From assembly GCA_039023545.1 (NCBI GenBank), contig JBCHKQ010000002.1, forward strand, positions 62,001 through 126,000: DNA of 64,000 nucleotides, in the 5' to 3' direction. Origin of the DNA: Spirochaetia bacterium 38H-sp (GTDB taxonomy: Bacteria; Spirochaetota; Spirochaetia; Winmispirales; Winmispiraceae). The position numbers were made by a program, and so were the translations under genes. The notes below the pieces were generated by a model. That model worked only from the letters and a program-made list of their open reading frames with translations, made no database searches and was not told the DNA's origin. Numbering within the stretch: the stretch's first letter is position 1; each line of letters starts with the position of its first letter. Of the stretch, positions 51,897-62,600 are shown in pieces.

Positions 51897-54433
51897 TTTT
51901 CAAGCATTTTAAAGGCCTTAAGCGGGGTTATATTGTTGATATCAGCAGCCTTTATCTCCTCGATAATAGAATCAGACAAATTAAATAAAAGCCCCTGTTC
52001 AAGTCCTGTGATTGATTGGGAATAATTGCTTTCGGAAACAAGAATTTTTTCAAGCTCCAACGCTCTATTAAAAACCCAGTCAGGAACACCTGCCAGCTTT
52101 GCCACATGTATGCCATAAGAACGTTCTGCAGGCTTGTCTATTATTTTTTTCAAAAAAATGATATCAGACTCGGTTTCCTTTATCATAAGACTCTTATTGG
52201 CAACCTCTTTATAATCCAATGCAGTAAGCTCGTGAAAATGAGTAGCAAATAGAGTCCTTGCTTTTACATAATTGATTATATACTCGCAGACAGCTTTTGC
52301 TATAGCTAGCCCGTCTGTTGTTCCTGTCCCACGCCCTACCTCATCCATTATAATAAGGCTTTTCTCCGAGGCATTATGAAGTATAAAAGCTGTCTCATTC
52401 ATTTCCACAAGAAAAGTAGATTCCCCCTTAGTAAGATTATCACTGGCGCCAATTCTGCAGAATATCTTATCCACAACCCCTATTTCTGCCTCATCGGCAG
52501 GAACAAAAGAACCAATCTGTGCCATAAGAACGATAAGGGCATTCTGCCTGAGATACGTAGATTTGCCGGACATGTTGGGACCTGTTATTATATGAAAAAA
52601 AGGCTGTCCCTCTGATATGTTTAAATCATTGGGAACAAAAGCAGAAGAAGAATAAGCCTCTACAATAGGATGTCTGCCACCTTTTATCTTGAGATTTCTG
52701 TTATTTTTTAATACTGGTCTTACATATCCGTACCGTGTTGCAGAAAAAGCAAGAGATTGAAGCACATCTATACTGGCTATAGACTTTGCTATTGCAAACA
52801 AATGAGCTATCGACTGCTGAACTGTTTTAAGAACAGAAACAAAAATCTCATATTCCAGCTCTATAAGCTTTTCTTCTGCTTCAGAAATCTGTGTTTCTAG
52901 CTCCATAAGCTTATCAGTGGTATAACGAGCTGACTGAACAAGAGTCTGCCTCGGAATAAAATAATCAGGTACATTTTTTATATTAGATTTGGACACCTCA
53001 AAGAAGTACCCTATAATCTTGTTATATTTCAGTTTAAGATTGCTTATGTTTGTAGATTTTTTTTCTTCTTCCATATAAGAGTCAAGAAAAAATTTGCTGT
53101 TTTCTTTGAGCTCTCTGAGCCTATCAATTCTATCATCATAACCTTCTCTTATTATATTTCCCTCGTTAAAATTGATAGAAGGATTTTCTTTTATCGCAGA
53201 AAAAATAAGGCTGCTTACTTTCTCGGCCGCATTTACAATAGAAACATCACAAAGAAAAAAAGAAAAAACAGGATTATCTAATAATATATCCCAGATTTCT
53301 TTATATTTGCGTAAAGATACAGCAATAGCATATAAATCCTTGGCATGAGCTTTGTCAAGAGCAACACGAGAAGAAAGTCTTTCCAGATCCAAAACTGATT
53401 TTAACATATCACGTATAGAGGAAAGCATAATCTGACTGTGATACAGCTCTGCCACAGCATTCTGTCTTTTATGTATCTCATCCACATTCACAAGAGGAAA
53501 AAGTATCCAAGATCGTAAAGCTCTTGCACCCAGTGGAGTACAAGTATTATTGATAACAGAATATAAAGAAAATTTTTCTGTAGAATCCGAAAGATTACAC
53601 AATAGTTCCAGATTCCTTATTGTAGTCTCGTTTAAAACAAGGAAATCCTTATTATCATAGGGAACTATTTTCTTTACATGTCTTAAAACAGATTTGAGAT
53701 TCTCCTCCACATATCTCAGTAATGGTCCCAGACTTACAAGTTCGGAAGAATCATAATCAAGTCCGTAAGCCTTGAGATTTATAGTACCAAATATATCCAG
53801 CAGCTTTTGATAAGACGAATCCTTATCAAAATACCAATCTGGGAATCTATTAATATACAGATTGTTTATTTCCAGAATATTTCTTACGGACTTAGATTCA
53901 AAAACAGATTCAGGGATAATAAGTTCGCTAGGAGAAAGCCTTGCTATTTCTCTTGAGAGAGTTTCTTCTATATTTTCTTCAAAAACAGTAGAAAAAAGAT
54001 CACCTGTAGACACCTCCATACAAGAAAAAGAAACTCCTTTTTTTACAGGAGACAAACAAACTATATAATTATTCTTATCTCCCTCAAGAAGATTCTCATC
54101 TATCACTGTTCCAGGACTTATGACCTCAATTACTTCTCTGTTTACAATCTTGTTACCTTTTTGAGGCAACTCTGTCTGTTCTGCAATTGCTACTTTTTTA
54201 CCAGCCTTGATAAGCTTGGATATATATCCCGAAGCAGCATGGAACGGAATACCACACATAGGTACTCCGTTCCTCTGGGTAAGTGTTATCCCAAGTATTC
54301 TACTTGCGACCTTTGCATCTTCGGCAAACATCTCATAAAAATCCCCCAATCTGAAAAAAAGTATTTCTTCCCTGTGCTTCTTTTTAAGTTCGGCATATTG
54401 ACGCATCATGGGGGTATCCGTGCTTTTTGCCAT
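51872..54433 (-). CDS. mutS: DNA mismatch repair protein MutS
   Basis: Recognises mispaired bases. An 853-residue protein: mismatch-binding domain I with the stacking motif FFRLGDFYEMF near residue 25, connector and lever domains, then the ATPase with Walker A ITGPNMSGKSTYLRQ, Walker B SLIIMDEVGRGT and the TDG loop, and a C-terminal helical end. The start follows skp by four bases. Standard length. Confidence 0.97.
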   Translation of the reverse strand: MAKSTDTPMMRQYAELKKKHREEILFFRLGDFYEMFAEDAKVASRILGITLTQRNGVPMCGIPFHAASGYISKLIKAGKKVAIAEQTELPQKGNKIVNREVIEVISPGTVIDENLLEGDKNNYIVCLSPVKKGVSFSCMEVSTGDLFSTVFEENIEETLSREIARLSPSELIIPESVFESKSVRNILEINNLYINRFPDWYFDKDSSYQKLLDIFGTINLKAYGLDYDSSELVSLGPLLRYVEENLKSVLRHVKKIVPYDNKDFLVLNETTIRNLELLCNLSDSTEKFSLYSVINNTCTPLGARALRSWILFPLVNVDEIHKRQNAVAELYHSQIMLSSIRDMLKSVLDLERLSSRVALDKAHAKDLYAIAVSLRKYKEIWDILLDNPVFSFFLCDVSIVNAAEKVSSLIFSAIKENPSINFNEGNIIREGYDDRIDRLRELKENSKFFLDSYMEEEKKSTNISNLKLKYNKIIGYFFEVSKSNIKNVPDYFIPRQTLVQSARYTTDKLMELETQISEAEEKLIELEYEIFVSVLKTVQQSIAHLFAIAKSIASIDVLQSLAFSATRYGYVRPVLKNNRNLKIKGGRHPIVEAYSSSAFVPNDLNISEGQPFFHIITGPNMSGKSTYLRQNALIVLMAQIGSFVPADEAEIGVVDKIFCRIGASDNLTKGESTFLVEMNETAFILHNASEKSLIIMDEVGRGTGTTDGLAIAKAVCEYIINYVKARTLFATHFHELTALDYKEVANKSLMIKETESDIIFLKKIIDKPAERSYGIHVAKLAGVPDWVFNRALELEKILVSESNYSQSITGLEQGLLFNLSDSIIEEIKAADINNITPLKAFKMLEKWKAILNK

Positions 54434-54437
54434 AATA

Positions 54438-54950
54438 TTACTTTGTTAACACCTCGATAACTTTTTCTGTTATGTCAACTTCTTTATTCCACCAAAGGAG
54501 ATTAGGATCCGTGCTCTTTAAAATCACACTATATCCATTGTTCTCAGCAACATAAGATAAAGCATTCTGAAGCTCCTGCAAAAAAGTAGAAGATTCTGCA
54601 AGTTGCTTCTGTTTTTCCGCAAGCTGTTGAGATTTTACCCTATAATAATCTTGTATGTATTTTTGCTTATTAAATATGTCATTATCCAAACGCAAAGCTT
54701 CTTCCTGATTACCAGCCTCCTCTGCAAGGAGTTTCTTGTTTTTCAAATCATTGAGCTCATCTTTTAATCTGTTAAGAGTAGTTTGGATTTCCTGCTTAAA
54801 AGATTCTATCTGCTTTACAGCATAAGAGTTTTTAAAAAAAACCATAGCAACTTTATTTATATCAACAACAGCTACGGTTGTTAACTCCTCTGCAAAAGAA
54901 TACAAAGGCAATATTAAAAATATTAGCAATATAAAAAACCATTTTTTCAT
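54438..54950 (-). CDS. Skp/OmpH-family periplasmic chaperone
   Basis: A 170-residue exported protein: signal peptide MKKWFFILLIFLILPLYSFA, a short strand region (AVVDINKVAMVFF), a long coiled coil (about 40-120) and a C-terminal strand. This is the layout of Skp, which holds unfolded outer-membrane proteins for BamA. It lies directly downstream of bamA. The ATG at 54950 has GGAGG at six bases; a GTG at 54956 would touch the Shine-Dalgarno. Confidence 0.88.
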   Translation of the reverse strand: MKKWFFILLIFLILPLYSFAEELTTVAVVDINKVAMVFFKNSYAVKQIESFKQEIQTTLNRLKDELNDLKNKKLLAEEAGNQEEALRLDNDIFNKQKYIQDYYRVKSQQLAEKQKQLAESSTFLQELQNALSYVAENNGYSVILKSTDPNLLWWNKEVDITEKVIEVLTK

Positions 54951-54962
54951 ACTCACCCTCCA

Positions 54963-57557
54963 TCAATACAATTGATATCCAATAGTAAAAACAAAATCCA
55001 GCCCCAGAGAATCGGGAGACACTGTTCCTTCCTGCCATTGAATAGCACCATCAACAACTTTAAACCTCTTTGTAAGGAAAAAACCTATGGGGAATTGTGG
55101 GATTACAAATTTAAATCCGCCACCTATACCAAATCTGTAATTTTCTATGGATATATTCCATGGAGCTTTCACATCGATATCAAAGGCAGGAAATTCAAAG
55201 TAAAAATTCCACCATACAATCTGCTCTATTATAGGCATCCTTATCTCTGCCCAGTTATCCCAGAGAGTTCTGCCCCCTCCAGAAGGCTCCTGAGTCCAGC
55301 CTTTGCCAACAAAATAACCATCAATATACATTTGATCAAGAGAAGTGGCCTGATAAAGCTCACCTTGGGGAACCCAGAATTGATCTAAATTATACATCAA
55401 TTTTGTATGTAAAGCAAAAACCCATTTAAAACTCCAATTATCAAACACAGGTATGTCAAATAAAGTAAAATATCCCTCCGCAGTAGAGGAAGACTTTATA
55501 TAATGCCTTGAGCCTCCCAAAAATCCGCCCGTAAAAACAAAAGACTGACCAAGATAATAACCATTACTAGGAGCATATACTATATCCCTAGAATCAAGAC
55601 CAATACCAAAAGACAGCTTATTGATAAAAGACCATTTCCCTCTACTTTCTCTTGTAGTTTCATCAAAAGGCCTGTAAATATCCGCATCATAATCAAGAAA
55701 AGACAAAGAAATATTAAGAGAAGAAGATGGAGTCAATCTTCCAAAGGGAGTATCAAACCTGTAAGAAGTATTTAAACCCAAACTCACCTCCCATGTCTGA
55801 TAGCTCATGAGAAGAGAATCAGGAATACTAAAACCATTTGCTATTGCATATGCGTAATCCGTTATGACCTCACCGCTATCTATCTGTGTCTGAGAAGGAT
55901 TGTCGACTACTTCACCTGTGGAAGAATCAACCCACTGTCCAGTATACAAACCATTATCAGGAACAGCATTGTCCTCAGAACCAGTAAAAATAACACCATC
56001 AACAGCTGTATCCTGAGGAATTGTATTTCCTGTATCCTTATGAGATACATTGAAACTAACACCTCCCGTAAGTCTCCTACCAAATAACCACCCATCAGTG
56101 TAATGAAAACCAACTGTTTGCTCATCCGGAGAAGCAACTAGGTTGACACCAAAATCCAAGCCTTTACCCATAAAATTCACATCAGACCAGTCCACAATAG
56201 CTTGAACAGGGAATTCAGACGACCCGCCAAAAGTAGCTCCAAAACGTATATTTGCAGTAGCACCTTCCTCAACATTGATGATAAGATTCATAAGGCCATC
56301 CGTACTACCCGGATAAGTTTCCGGCACTATGTTGGAAAAATACTGTAAGTTCCTAAGGTTTAACAATCCCTGTATTATCTTGGTTTTACTAAACACATCC
56401 CCAGGTTTTAAAGGAATTTCTCGTAATATGACATTTTCATCTGTTTTTGTATTTCCTTTTACTATTATGTTTTCTATATGAGCTCGGGGACGTTCTGTGA
56501 TATTTATGACATATTTTACAGTTAGTGAGGATTCATCTTTTATCTCTTTTTTTTCTATGGTATTAAAGATATATCCGTTTTCGTAATATAAATCCAACAC
56601 ACGTCCATAATCAGCATTAAATCTTACCTCATTAAAAATATCCCCCTCTTTGGAATGTATGAGTTCCTTTAATTTATCTGTGGGGAAAATATTATTACCA
56701 TTAAACTCCACCCCGCCAAATCTATACTGTCTACCTTCTGTGATAGAAATTGTTATATCGTAAAATACAGCGTCTTCTGTTTCTTCCACATCTTTTTTGA
56801 CATCCTCTATCTTTACATCTATATATCCGTGCTCAGTATAATAATCTACTATTTTTTTCAAATCCGCCTGAAAAACAGAATCATCATACACTCCAGTAAC
56901 GAGAAAACCTCTTTCCTTTGTCTTCATTAATCCTTTTAAAGTCTTTTCCGCAAAAACAGAATTACCCGAAAAACTTATTTTTCTAACTACATTCTTTGGT
57001 CCTTCCTCAATAGAAAAGACTATTCTAATTCCTTTTTCCTCTTCTGTCTTAGAATAAGAAACAACAACTGTAGGATATCCCTTCTCAACATAATAATTCT
57101 TTATTGCATCCAAATCCGATTTCAATTTTATTTCATTCAACAGGTCTCCAGGCTTGGTTATTATTTTATCCCTCAGATCATAAGAACTTATAGAGATATT
57201 ACCTTCAAAATCTATACTCAATATGACAGGAAACTCTTTTACTATAAATCTTAAAATTACAGAAGAATATGATTCATCCCCTGGTTCTGCCTTTGGCTTT
57301 ATCTCCTCAAAATAGTCAAGAGCATAGAGCTTTTCCTGCAATTCCCAGAAAAGTTCATTGGAAAAGTTCTTACCTATATATTGCTTTACTATACCGTTTA
57401 TTTCATTTTCCGATACATAGTTTAGTCCATCAAAAACTATATTAACAATGGGTTTATCTATATACCAGTCCGGTGAAATATTATTCTCTTGTGGGAAAAG
57501 ATCAAAAAGACCTATGATAATAAAAAACAATAAAAAATATGATTTTCTTTTTAACAT
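54963..57557 (-). CDS. bamA: BamA, outer-membrane protein assembly factor
   Basis: The central subunit of the BAM machine (Tp92/TP0326 in T. pallidum). An 864-residue protein with a signal peptide (about 1-22), five POTRA repeats (about 33-420; e.g. GLNYVSENEING, VEFNGNNIFPTDKL, IIVKGNTKTDENVI), then a 16-strand barrel (about 430-864). Barrel hallmarks are the long inserted loop (about 510-570), the VRGF-like region replaced here by TQEPSGG/WDNWAEIRMP, and the terminal aromatic FTIGYQLY. AAGGAG precedes the ATG. Confidence 0.95.
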   Translation of the reverse strand: MLKRKSYFLLFFIIIGLFDLFPQENNISPDWYIDKPIVNIVFDGLNYVSENEINGIVKQYIGKNFSNELFWELQEKLYALDYFEEIKPKAEPGDESYSSVILRFIVKEFPVILSIDFEGNISISSYDLRDKIITKPGDLLNEIKLKSDLDAIKNYYVEKGYPTVVVSYSKTEEEKGIRIVFSIEEGPKNVVRKISFSGNSVFAEKTLKGLMKTKERGFLVTGVYDDSVFQADLKKIVDYYTEHGYIDVKIEDVKKDVEETEDAVFYDITISITEGRQYRFGGVEFNGNNIFPTDKLKELIHSKEGDIFNEVRFNADYGRVLDLYYENGYIFNTIEKKEIKDESSLTVKYVINITERPRAHIENIIVKGNTKTDENVILREIPLKPGDVFSKTKIIQGLLNLRNLQYFSNIVPETYPGSTDGLMNLIINVEEGATANIRFGATFGGSSEFPVQAIVDWSDVNFMGKGLDFGVNLVASPDEQTVGFHYTDGWLFGRRLTGGVSFNVSHKDTGNTIPQDTAVDGVIFTGSEDNAVPDNGLYTGQWVDSSTGEVVDNPSQTQIDSGEVITDYAYAIANGFSIPDSLLMSYQTWEVSLGLNTSYRFDTPFGRLTPSSSLNISLSFLDYDADIYRPFDETTRESRGKWSFINKLSFGIGLDSRDIVYAPSNGYYLGQSFVFTGGFLGGSRHYIKSSSTAEGYFTLFDIPVFDNWSFKWVFALHTKLMYNLDQFWVPQGELYQATSLDQMYIDGYFVGKGWTQEPSGGGRTLWDNWAEIRMPIIEQIVWWNFYFEFPAFDIDVKAPWNISIENYRFGIGGGFKFVIPQFPIGFFLTKRFKVVDGAIQWQEGTVSPDSLGLDFVFTIGYQLY

Positions 57558-57582
57558 AATAACTCCTTAATGATTAATTAAT

Positions 57583-60500
57583 TTAATATGAAAAACCCCA
57601 ATTAATAGATATAGATTGATCAGTAACAAATAAAGTATCCCAATTTTCAGGTTTTAACCTCCATGACAATAAGAAGAGTGGAGTATCAAGCTCAACTAAT
57701 AACTCTGCAGATGCCTTAACACCTCCTAATAACAGAGCACTATTATCAAGGCCGTTATTATTACTTATGTTAAATGCCAATTCTCCAAATGCACTCTGTC
57801 CTATGTATTTTCCCATAATAATAGTAGTATTATCAAGATACCTACCTATAGAATCTTCCCCTGCTTCATAAGTTACATTATTTTCCTGGATATTGGAACT
57901 CGATAAGGCAGAAGTCAATATACTCTGAAAAAGATGTGTCCTAACAGAAAAAATATCAAGTCCAAAAGATTCTTTAACAGACTCCTCAAATCCTCTTACA
58001 ACAGCAAACTGAGTAAAAACATCAGTACCTAAGCCCAATAAGGAAGCCGCTGTTTCTCCTCCTGATGAAACATTATATAAGCTTTTACCCAAAATTATAG
58101 CAAGTTTATCTTGGGATAAAAACGGTTGAGATTCAAAAGCCGGAGAGAACTCTGATAGAGGGGATTCGCGGGCAATAAGAAATATTTTGATGGGCTTCCC
58201 ATCGTAAAAATCTCTCAGTTCTGCTTTTACACTTATACTAGGATCAAACGAATTCTCATTTTCATTAAAGCTTATATTCCCCTCTCTTATGTAAAAACTT
58301 TTTTCCAGATAGAAAACCTCCCCTCCTCTCAAAGCTATATTTCCATATAACTTATATTTCCCTGTTTCACTGTCAAGCGTATATGTCAATCTTTGATTAG
58401 TATCCGAATATAATTTTAAAACAGGTAAATTTTCAGATGGCCACAAAAAACTCACATTAGAACCGGATAAAAATTTCAAATTGACTGATGTACCTATGTT
58501 ATATTCATTCGATTCATTGGAAGAATTCTGAGAAATGGTTATTCTCGCATCTTGCACTCTAAGTTCACCATTTATATCCAGATCTCTTGTGGAGGCTCCT
58601 ATTTTTATATTACCTGTTACAAATCCATCAACATTTAGAATGCCAAAATTATATTTTACATGTACAGGCTGAGGAGTAACAGTGTTTATATTTATCACAT
58701 AAGAGATATCTGTAAAATAACTTACAGAAAACAAAGAACTTATTAAAGCCGGAGTATCACCGGCATACACATATGATTCCGGAATTTCAATTGTGTTTTT
58801 ATCAAAAATCAGTGTTATTTTAGAAGCGCTAAGTTTATCAGGAATTAAATCAAGAGAACAAATCGGTGAATCTATGTTTAAGAAACCATCTGCGTTTAAC
58901 GCATCAATATCTCCATAGAACTTTATACTTCCATAAGCTATTCCGGATTCTATATTAAAATTACCAAATCTAAACAGAACGGATATAGGAGAAATATCTA
59001 TTCGGGTTAATTCTGTATTTATCTCCAATCTGTTAGCCACTATTTTACCATACATTTTGCCTTGCACAGGCAAGGGACTCAAACAAGATAAAGTAAAATC
59101 CCCCTCTCTGGAATAATCAAAAAACAAGCTATCATCAGGAGCGCCTTTCAAAGAAAAATGGTTTCCATCATAAATAACAGAGAATCTCCAAATTGTTTGT
59201 TCCGGAACAAGCGTAATATTATCTAGAGAAAAACTGGCTTTAAAAGGAATATTAGATGCATTAATAATCTGCCAAAAATTTTCAAGTTGCTTATCTGTTT
59301 TACCAAGTATTGTTAATTTTGACTCATAATTTTTATCTGCTACTTTTAAAAAGACTTGTCCTATACCGGAAAATTCACCAGTATCAATATCGAGTTCTGT
59401 ATTTATATCTTTTACGGCAAAGTTAAGGTATGAAAAACGTGTAATATTTAAAATTGATTTTTTATTTTCTATTAATAAGGAAAGATCAGCTTCAAGAGGA
59501 GAACCATCTATATAAACATTATCTGATTTTAGATTGATATAAAAATCTGGACTTGATCTTACGCCAGAAAAAGAAATAAAAGTAGTTATACTACCTGACG
59601 AATTGGAATACAAAAACCTATTAACAGGTACTCCCGTAGCATTGATCCTACCATCTATAAAACCTCTACTCAAAGAAACCGCCCCTTCGTATGTCTCGGT
59701 CCTATTGTTATTAGAAAGAAAGAAAACAGAATAAATATTGTCCAAATAGAAAAGAGAATATACATCAAAATAAGCAATAGAAATAGAACCAGCAATTTTA
59801 GAAACATCATCACTGAATGAAAAATCAGTAAACTCAATACGATTTGGAAAGACTATAAGAGAAGCTTCTATTTGAGTATTGTTAGTTCTATAAAAATTCC
59901 AGTTTTTTAAGACAAACTCATTTACGTACAGCTTCCATGACTTAGAATTATGATATTCTCCTAATGCATTAAAACTTATTAGAACAGGAATATGGGCATT
60001 TTTTAACAAAACTGGAAATTTTTCAAATTCCATAGTTATAGCATATGTACCATTATCAGCTTTAGAGGAAATTTTAAAATTATCACCTATTATTTTTATA
60101 CCGTTCTCATAGGCTTTTCCATAGAACTCATAGAAATTATCAGATAAAGAAAAATTGCCATAAAATGCATTGCCTTCTTTAAAATTAAAGTCTGCTGCTA
60201 CAGGCAAATTATATACCATACCAGTCAGCTGCTTTATATAAAAAGTTTTGTCTGAATATCCTATATGGAATGAGATATTGTCATCTGCGTTTTCTATAAT
60301 CAATTTTTCAACACTTTCTAATTTCAAAGAAGAGTCGAAACTCCCGTCAATAACACCAGACACAAAGGTGTCTTTGAAGAAATACTTTATCTTTTCTTGT
60401 GATTTTAAAAAATAGAAAACAGAAGAAAGAGAATCATAAAAAGGTAAAACAGGAAAACTATCAGCAATAATTAGAAAAGAAACAAGCTTAGACTTAGCAT

Positions 60501-61905
60501 CCCACCCTCCATCGATAGAAAGGAATCCTTGTTTTCCGGATTGAGCATCAATGAAAATATAAAAAAACATTTCATTAAGATAATTCCATTTTTTTTCTGT
60601 ATAAAGCTCAAAAGAAATTTTATGTATTTTACTATCATTGATAATAGAATCCCTCAATATAAACTGCGATTTATACGGAGATACCGAAATATTAGAAGAA
60701 ATAACAAAACTTGCTAATCTATTCTTGTTTGATATAGCATTTAGCTTGCCCGTAAAAGTTTCAGAAGAAAGTTCTAAAAAACCACTTAATTTGGAAGTAA
60801 AAAAAGAAGTTGAAAAATCTATATATCTAACATATGTATCATAGTTATTACCATCAATAGAATAATCTATATAATTAATGTTTTTATTTTTTACAACTAT
60901 AGTTCCCGATGAGTCATAAATAAAACTTTTTTTATCAATATTATATTTACAATTTAAAGTAATCGTATACAAAGATTTTAAAAAGTATTCTCCAAAAGAA
61001 TTCTTAGCTTTTATATCAGAAACAATAATAGAAGGACTGAAATCCTCTGTTTCCAGATGAAAATTAATTTCTTTATTTTTTAAGGATAATGTTAAATATG
61101 CATCATATGGCAACAGAGGATCCAATGAGCTAAATTCTATGCTATCATTTGCAAATCTCAAAAAGAATTTCTGAGGTTTTAAATCCCAATATTTATTTTT
61201 CAACGATATCCTGGTCTTAAGACTTATATTATCTTCTATCTTACCTTGTACGCTTAATGATATTTTCAAAGTTTTATCAAAAAGATATTTATCTATCAAA
61301 TCAGAAATTATCAATATATCAGCGTTTAAATATACTTTCTTATACATATTATCATATTCAAACATTGCATCATTTATAAATATTTCAGAATTATTAACCA
61401 GCAAACGTAAGGTGATATTATTGATATGCACATCATAATCTAAGAAATCTGGAATCAAGTTAATGATATTTTTCAAAGAAGATATATAATTATCATAATT
61501 TATGTATGGCTGAGTATTTTGTGATATATAATTTATATATACTGTATTTATTCTTATGGTATTTATAAAATTATTTTTTAGATCAAAAAGATTAAAATAA
61601 AGAGAAAGTCTATCTATATAAACTACATAATCATTTTTTTTTGAAGAAACTTTAATGTTATTTACAGAAACAAAAGGATATATATATGGAGAGACTCCTT
61701 CATATTCCACATCTACATACCAATTATCTTCCAATTTAGATATATAAGATTCTACGTATGCTTCTATTTTGTCTTTAAAAGAAAAAAAGAGAAAATAATG
61801 CAAGCCTATTATAAGAAAGAATAATGATATTATTATAAAAATAAAATTAGCAAATTTTATATTAAAATTTTTTTTTGTCATAGCTTTAAAATTGTTAAAG
61901 GTCAT
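57583..61905 (-). CDS. tamB: TamB/DUF490-family translocation and assembly protein
   Basis: A 1440-residue protein with an N-terminal membrane anchor (about 20-42) and an enormous beta-rich body like the lipid-conducting groove of AsmA/TamB proteins. It ends in the conserved DUF490 domain (LKFLSGSNVSFLW, GNIALRGGEVFYLEKSFYI, then the barrel-like AFGELAFNISNNNG region). TamB bridges the inner and outer membranes and acts with BamA-type proteins or in phospholipid transport. It begins the tamB-bamA-skp-mutS-comF run. A second ATG at 61881 (MTKKNFNIKFAN) is an equally good start; neither has a Shine-Dalgarno. Confidence 0.88.
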   Translation of the reverse strand: MTFNNFKAMTKKNFNIKFANFIFIIISLFFLIIGLHYFLFFSFKDKIEAYVESYISKLEDNWYVDVEYEGVSPYIYPFVSVNNIKVSSKKNDYVVYIDRLSLYFNLFDLKNNFINTIRINTVYINYISQNTQPYINYDNYISSLKNIINLIPDFLDYDVHINNITLRLLVNNSEIFINDAMFEYDNMYKKVYLNADILIISDLIDKYLFDKTLKISLSVQGKIEDNISLKTRISLKNKYWDLKPQKFFLRFANDSIEFSSLDPLLPYDAYLTLSLKNKEINFHLETEDFSPSIIVSDIKAKNSFGEYFLKSLYTITLNCKYNIDKKSFIYDSSGTIVVKNKNINYIDYSIDGNNYDTYVRYIDFSTSFFTSKLSGFLELSSETFTGKLNAISNKNRLASFVISSNISVSPYKSQFILRDSIINDSKIHKISFELYTEKKWNYLNEMFFYIFIDAQSGKQGFLSIDGGWDAKSKLVSFLIIADSFPVLPFYDSLSSVFYFLKSQEKIKYFFKDTFVSGVIDGSFDSSLKLESVEKLIIENADDNISFHIGYSDKTFYIKQLTGMVYNLPVAADFNFKEGNAFYGNFSLSDNFYEFYGKAYENGIKIIGDNFKISSKADNGTYAITMEFEKFPVLLKNAHIPVLISFNALGEYHNSKSWKLYVNEFVLKNWNFYRTNNTQIEASLIVFPNRIEFTDFSFSDDVSKIAGSISIAYFDVYSLFYLDNIYSVFFLSNNNRTETYEGAVSLSRGFIDGRINATGVPVNRFLYSNSSGSITTFISFSGVRSSPDFYINLKSDNVYIDGSPLEADLSLLIENKKSILNITRFSYLNFAVKDINTELDIDTGEFSGIGQVFLKVADKNYESKLTILGKTDKQLENFWQIINASNIPFKASFSLDNITLVPEQTIWRFSVIYDGNHFSLKGAPDDSLFFDYSREGDFTLSCLSPLPVQGKMYGKIVANRLEINTELTRIDISPISVLFRFGNFNIESGIAYGSIKFYGDIDALNADGFLNIDSPICSLDLIPDKLSASKITLIFDKNTIEIPESYVYAGDTPALISSLFSVSYFTDISYVININTVTPQPVHVKYNFGILNVDGFVTGNIKIGASTRDLDINGELRVQDARITISQNSSNESNEYNIGTSVNLKFLSGSNVSFLWPSENLPVLKLYSDTNQRLTYTLDSETGKYKLYGNIALRGGEVFYLEKSFYIREGNISFNENENSFDPSISVKAELRDFYDGKPIKIFLIARESPLSEFSPAFESQPFLSQDKLAIILGKSLYNVSSGGETAASLLGLGTDVFTQFAVVRGFEESVKESFGLDIFSVRTHLFQSILTSALSSSNIQENNVTYEAGEDSIGRYLDNTTIIMGKYIGQSAFGELAFNISNNNGLDNSALLLGGVKASAELLVELDTPLFLLSWRLKPENWDTLFVTDQSISINWGFSY

Positions 61906-61933
61906 TGCATAAAAGAAAGCTTTTCTCTAAATT
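61905..61933 (+). promoter_or_regulatory. Predicted promoter of tmk, leaderless type
   Basis: TTGCAT (61905-61910), 17-base spacer, TAAATT (61928-61933), then seven bases to the ATG at 61941. No Shine-Dalgarno. The -35 overlaps the first codon of one possible tamB start on the other strand. Confidence 0.4.
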
Positions 61934-61940
61934 CTACCAC

Positions 61941-62600
61941 ATGATAAAAAACATTAAAAGTCAATATTCAATCTTAAAAAATTTTTTTGTCCTGGAAGGA
62001 ATAGATGGGTCCGGAACAACAACCCAATTAAATAGGGTAGCTGATCTTCTTTTAAAAAACAATATAAAAATATATAAAACTTATGAACCTACCAGAAATA
62101 AAATAGGAAGTTTTTTAAGAGAATGTCTATCTTCTCATCTGGATTTGTCAGAAAGAACATACGCACTGTTATTTGCTGCAGACAGACAAGAACACGTATT
62201 TGGAAAAAATGAAATAGCAGAAAAACTAGATCAAGGGAATATAGTCCTATGTGATAGATACTTATTCTCTTCTCTAGCATATCAGGGAAACAAGAACGAT
62301 ATGGATTTTGTATCCAGCATAAACTCATACTTCCCTTTACCGGAAGCTGTGTTTTTTATTGATATAGATGAAAAAACAGCACTAAAAAGAGTAGCTTCCA
62401 GAGCACAGAAGAAAGATATCTTTGAAGAAGAATCTTTTTTACTAAAAGTAAGAAAATCTTATAGAACCATATTTGAACATTATAAACACAATACTGATAT
62501 GGAAGTAATTTATATAAATGGAAACTCTGAGATAAGTAACATAACAAATAAAATTTTCAACTTTATAATAAAAAAAATCGATAAACAAATGAATGAATAA
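61941..62600 (+). CDS. tmk: Thymidylate kinase
   Basis: Phosphorylates dTMP to dTDP. A 219-residue P-loop kinase: FVLEGIDGSGTTTQ at about 16-29 (P-loop), the E-P-T segment YEPTRNKIGSFLRE, LFAADRQEHV, LCDRYLFSSLAYQG (DRY motif) and the lid PLPEAVFFIDIDEKTALKRV. The TTG at 61905 would add 12 residues; the ATG at 61941 is preferred. It overlaps the next gene by 8 bases. Confidence 0.95.
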   Translation: MIKNIKSQYSILKNFFVLEGIDGSGTTTQLNRVADLLLKNNIKIYKTYEPTRNKIGSFLRECLSSHLDLSERTYALLFAADRQEHVFGKNEIAEKLDQGNIVLCDRYLFSSLAYQGNKNDMDFVSSINSYFPLPEAVFFIDIDEKTALKRVASRAQKKDIFEEESFLLKVRKSYRTIFEHYKHNTDMEVIYINGNSEISNITNKIFNFIIKKIDKQMNE

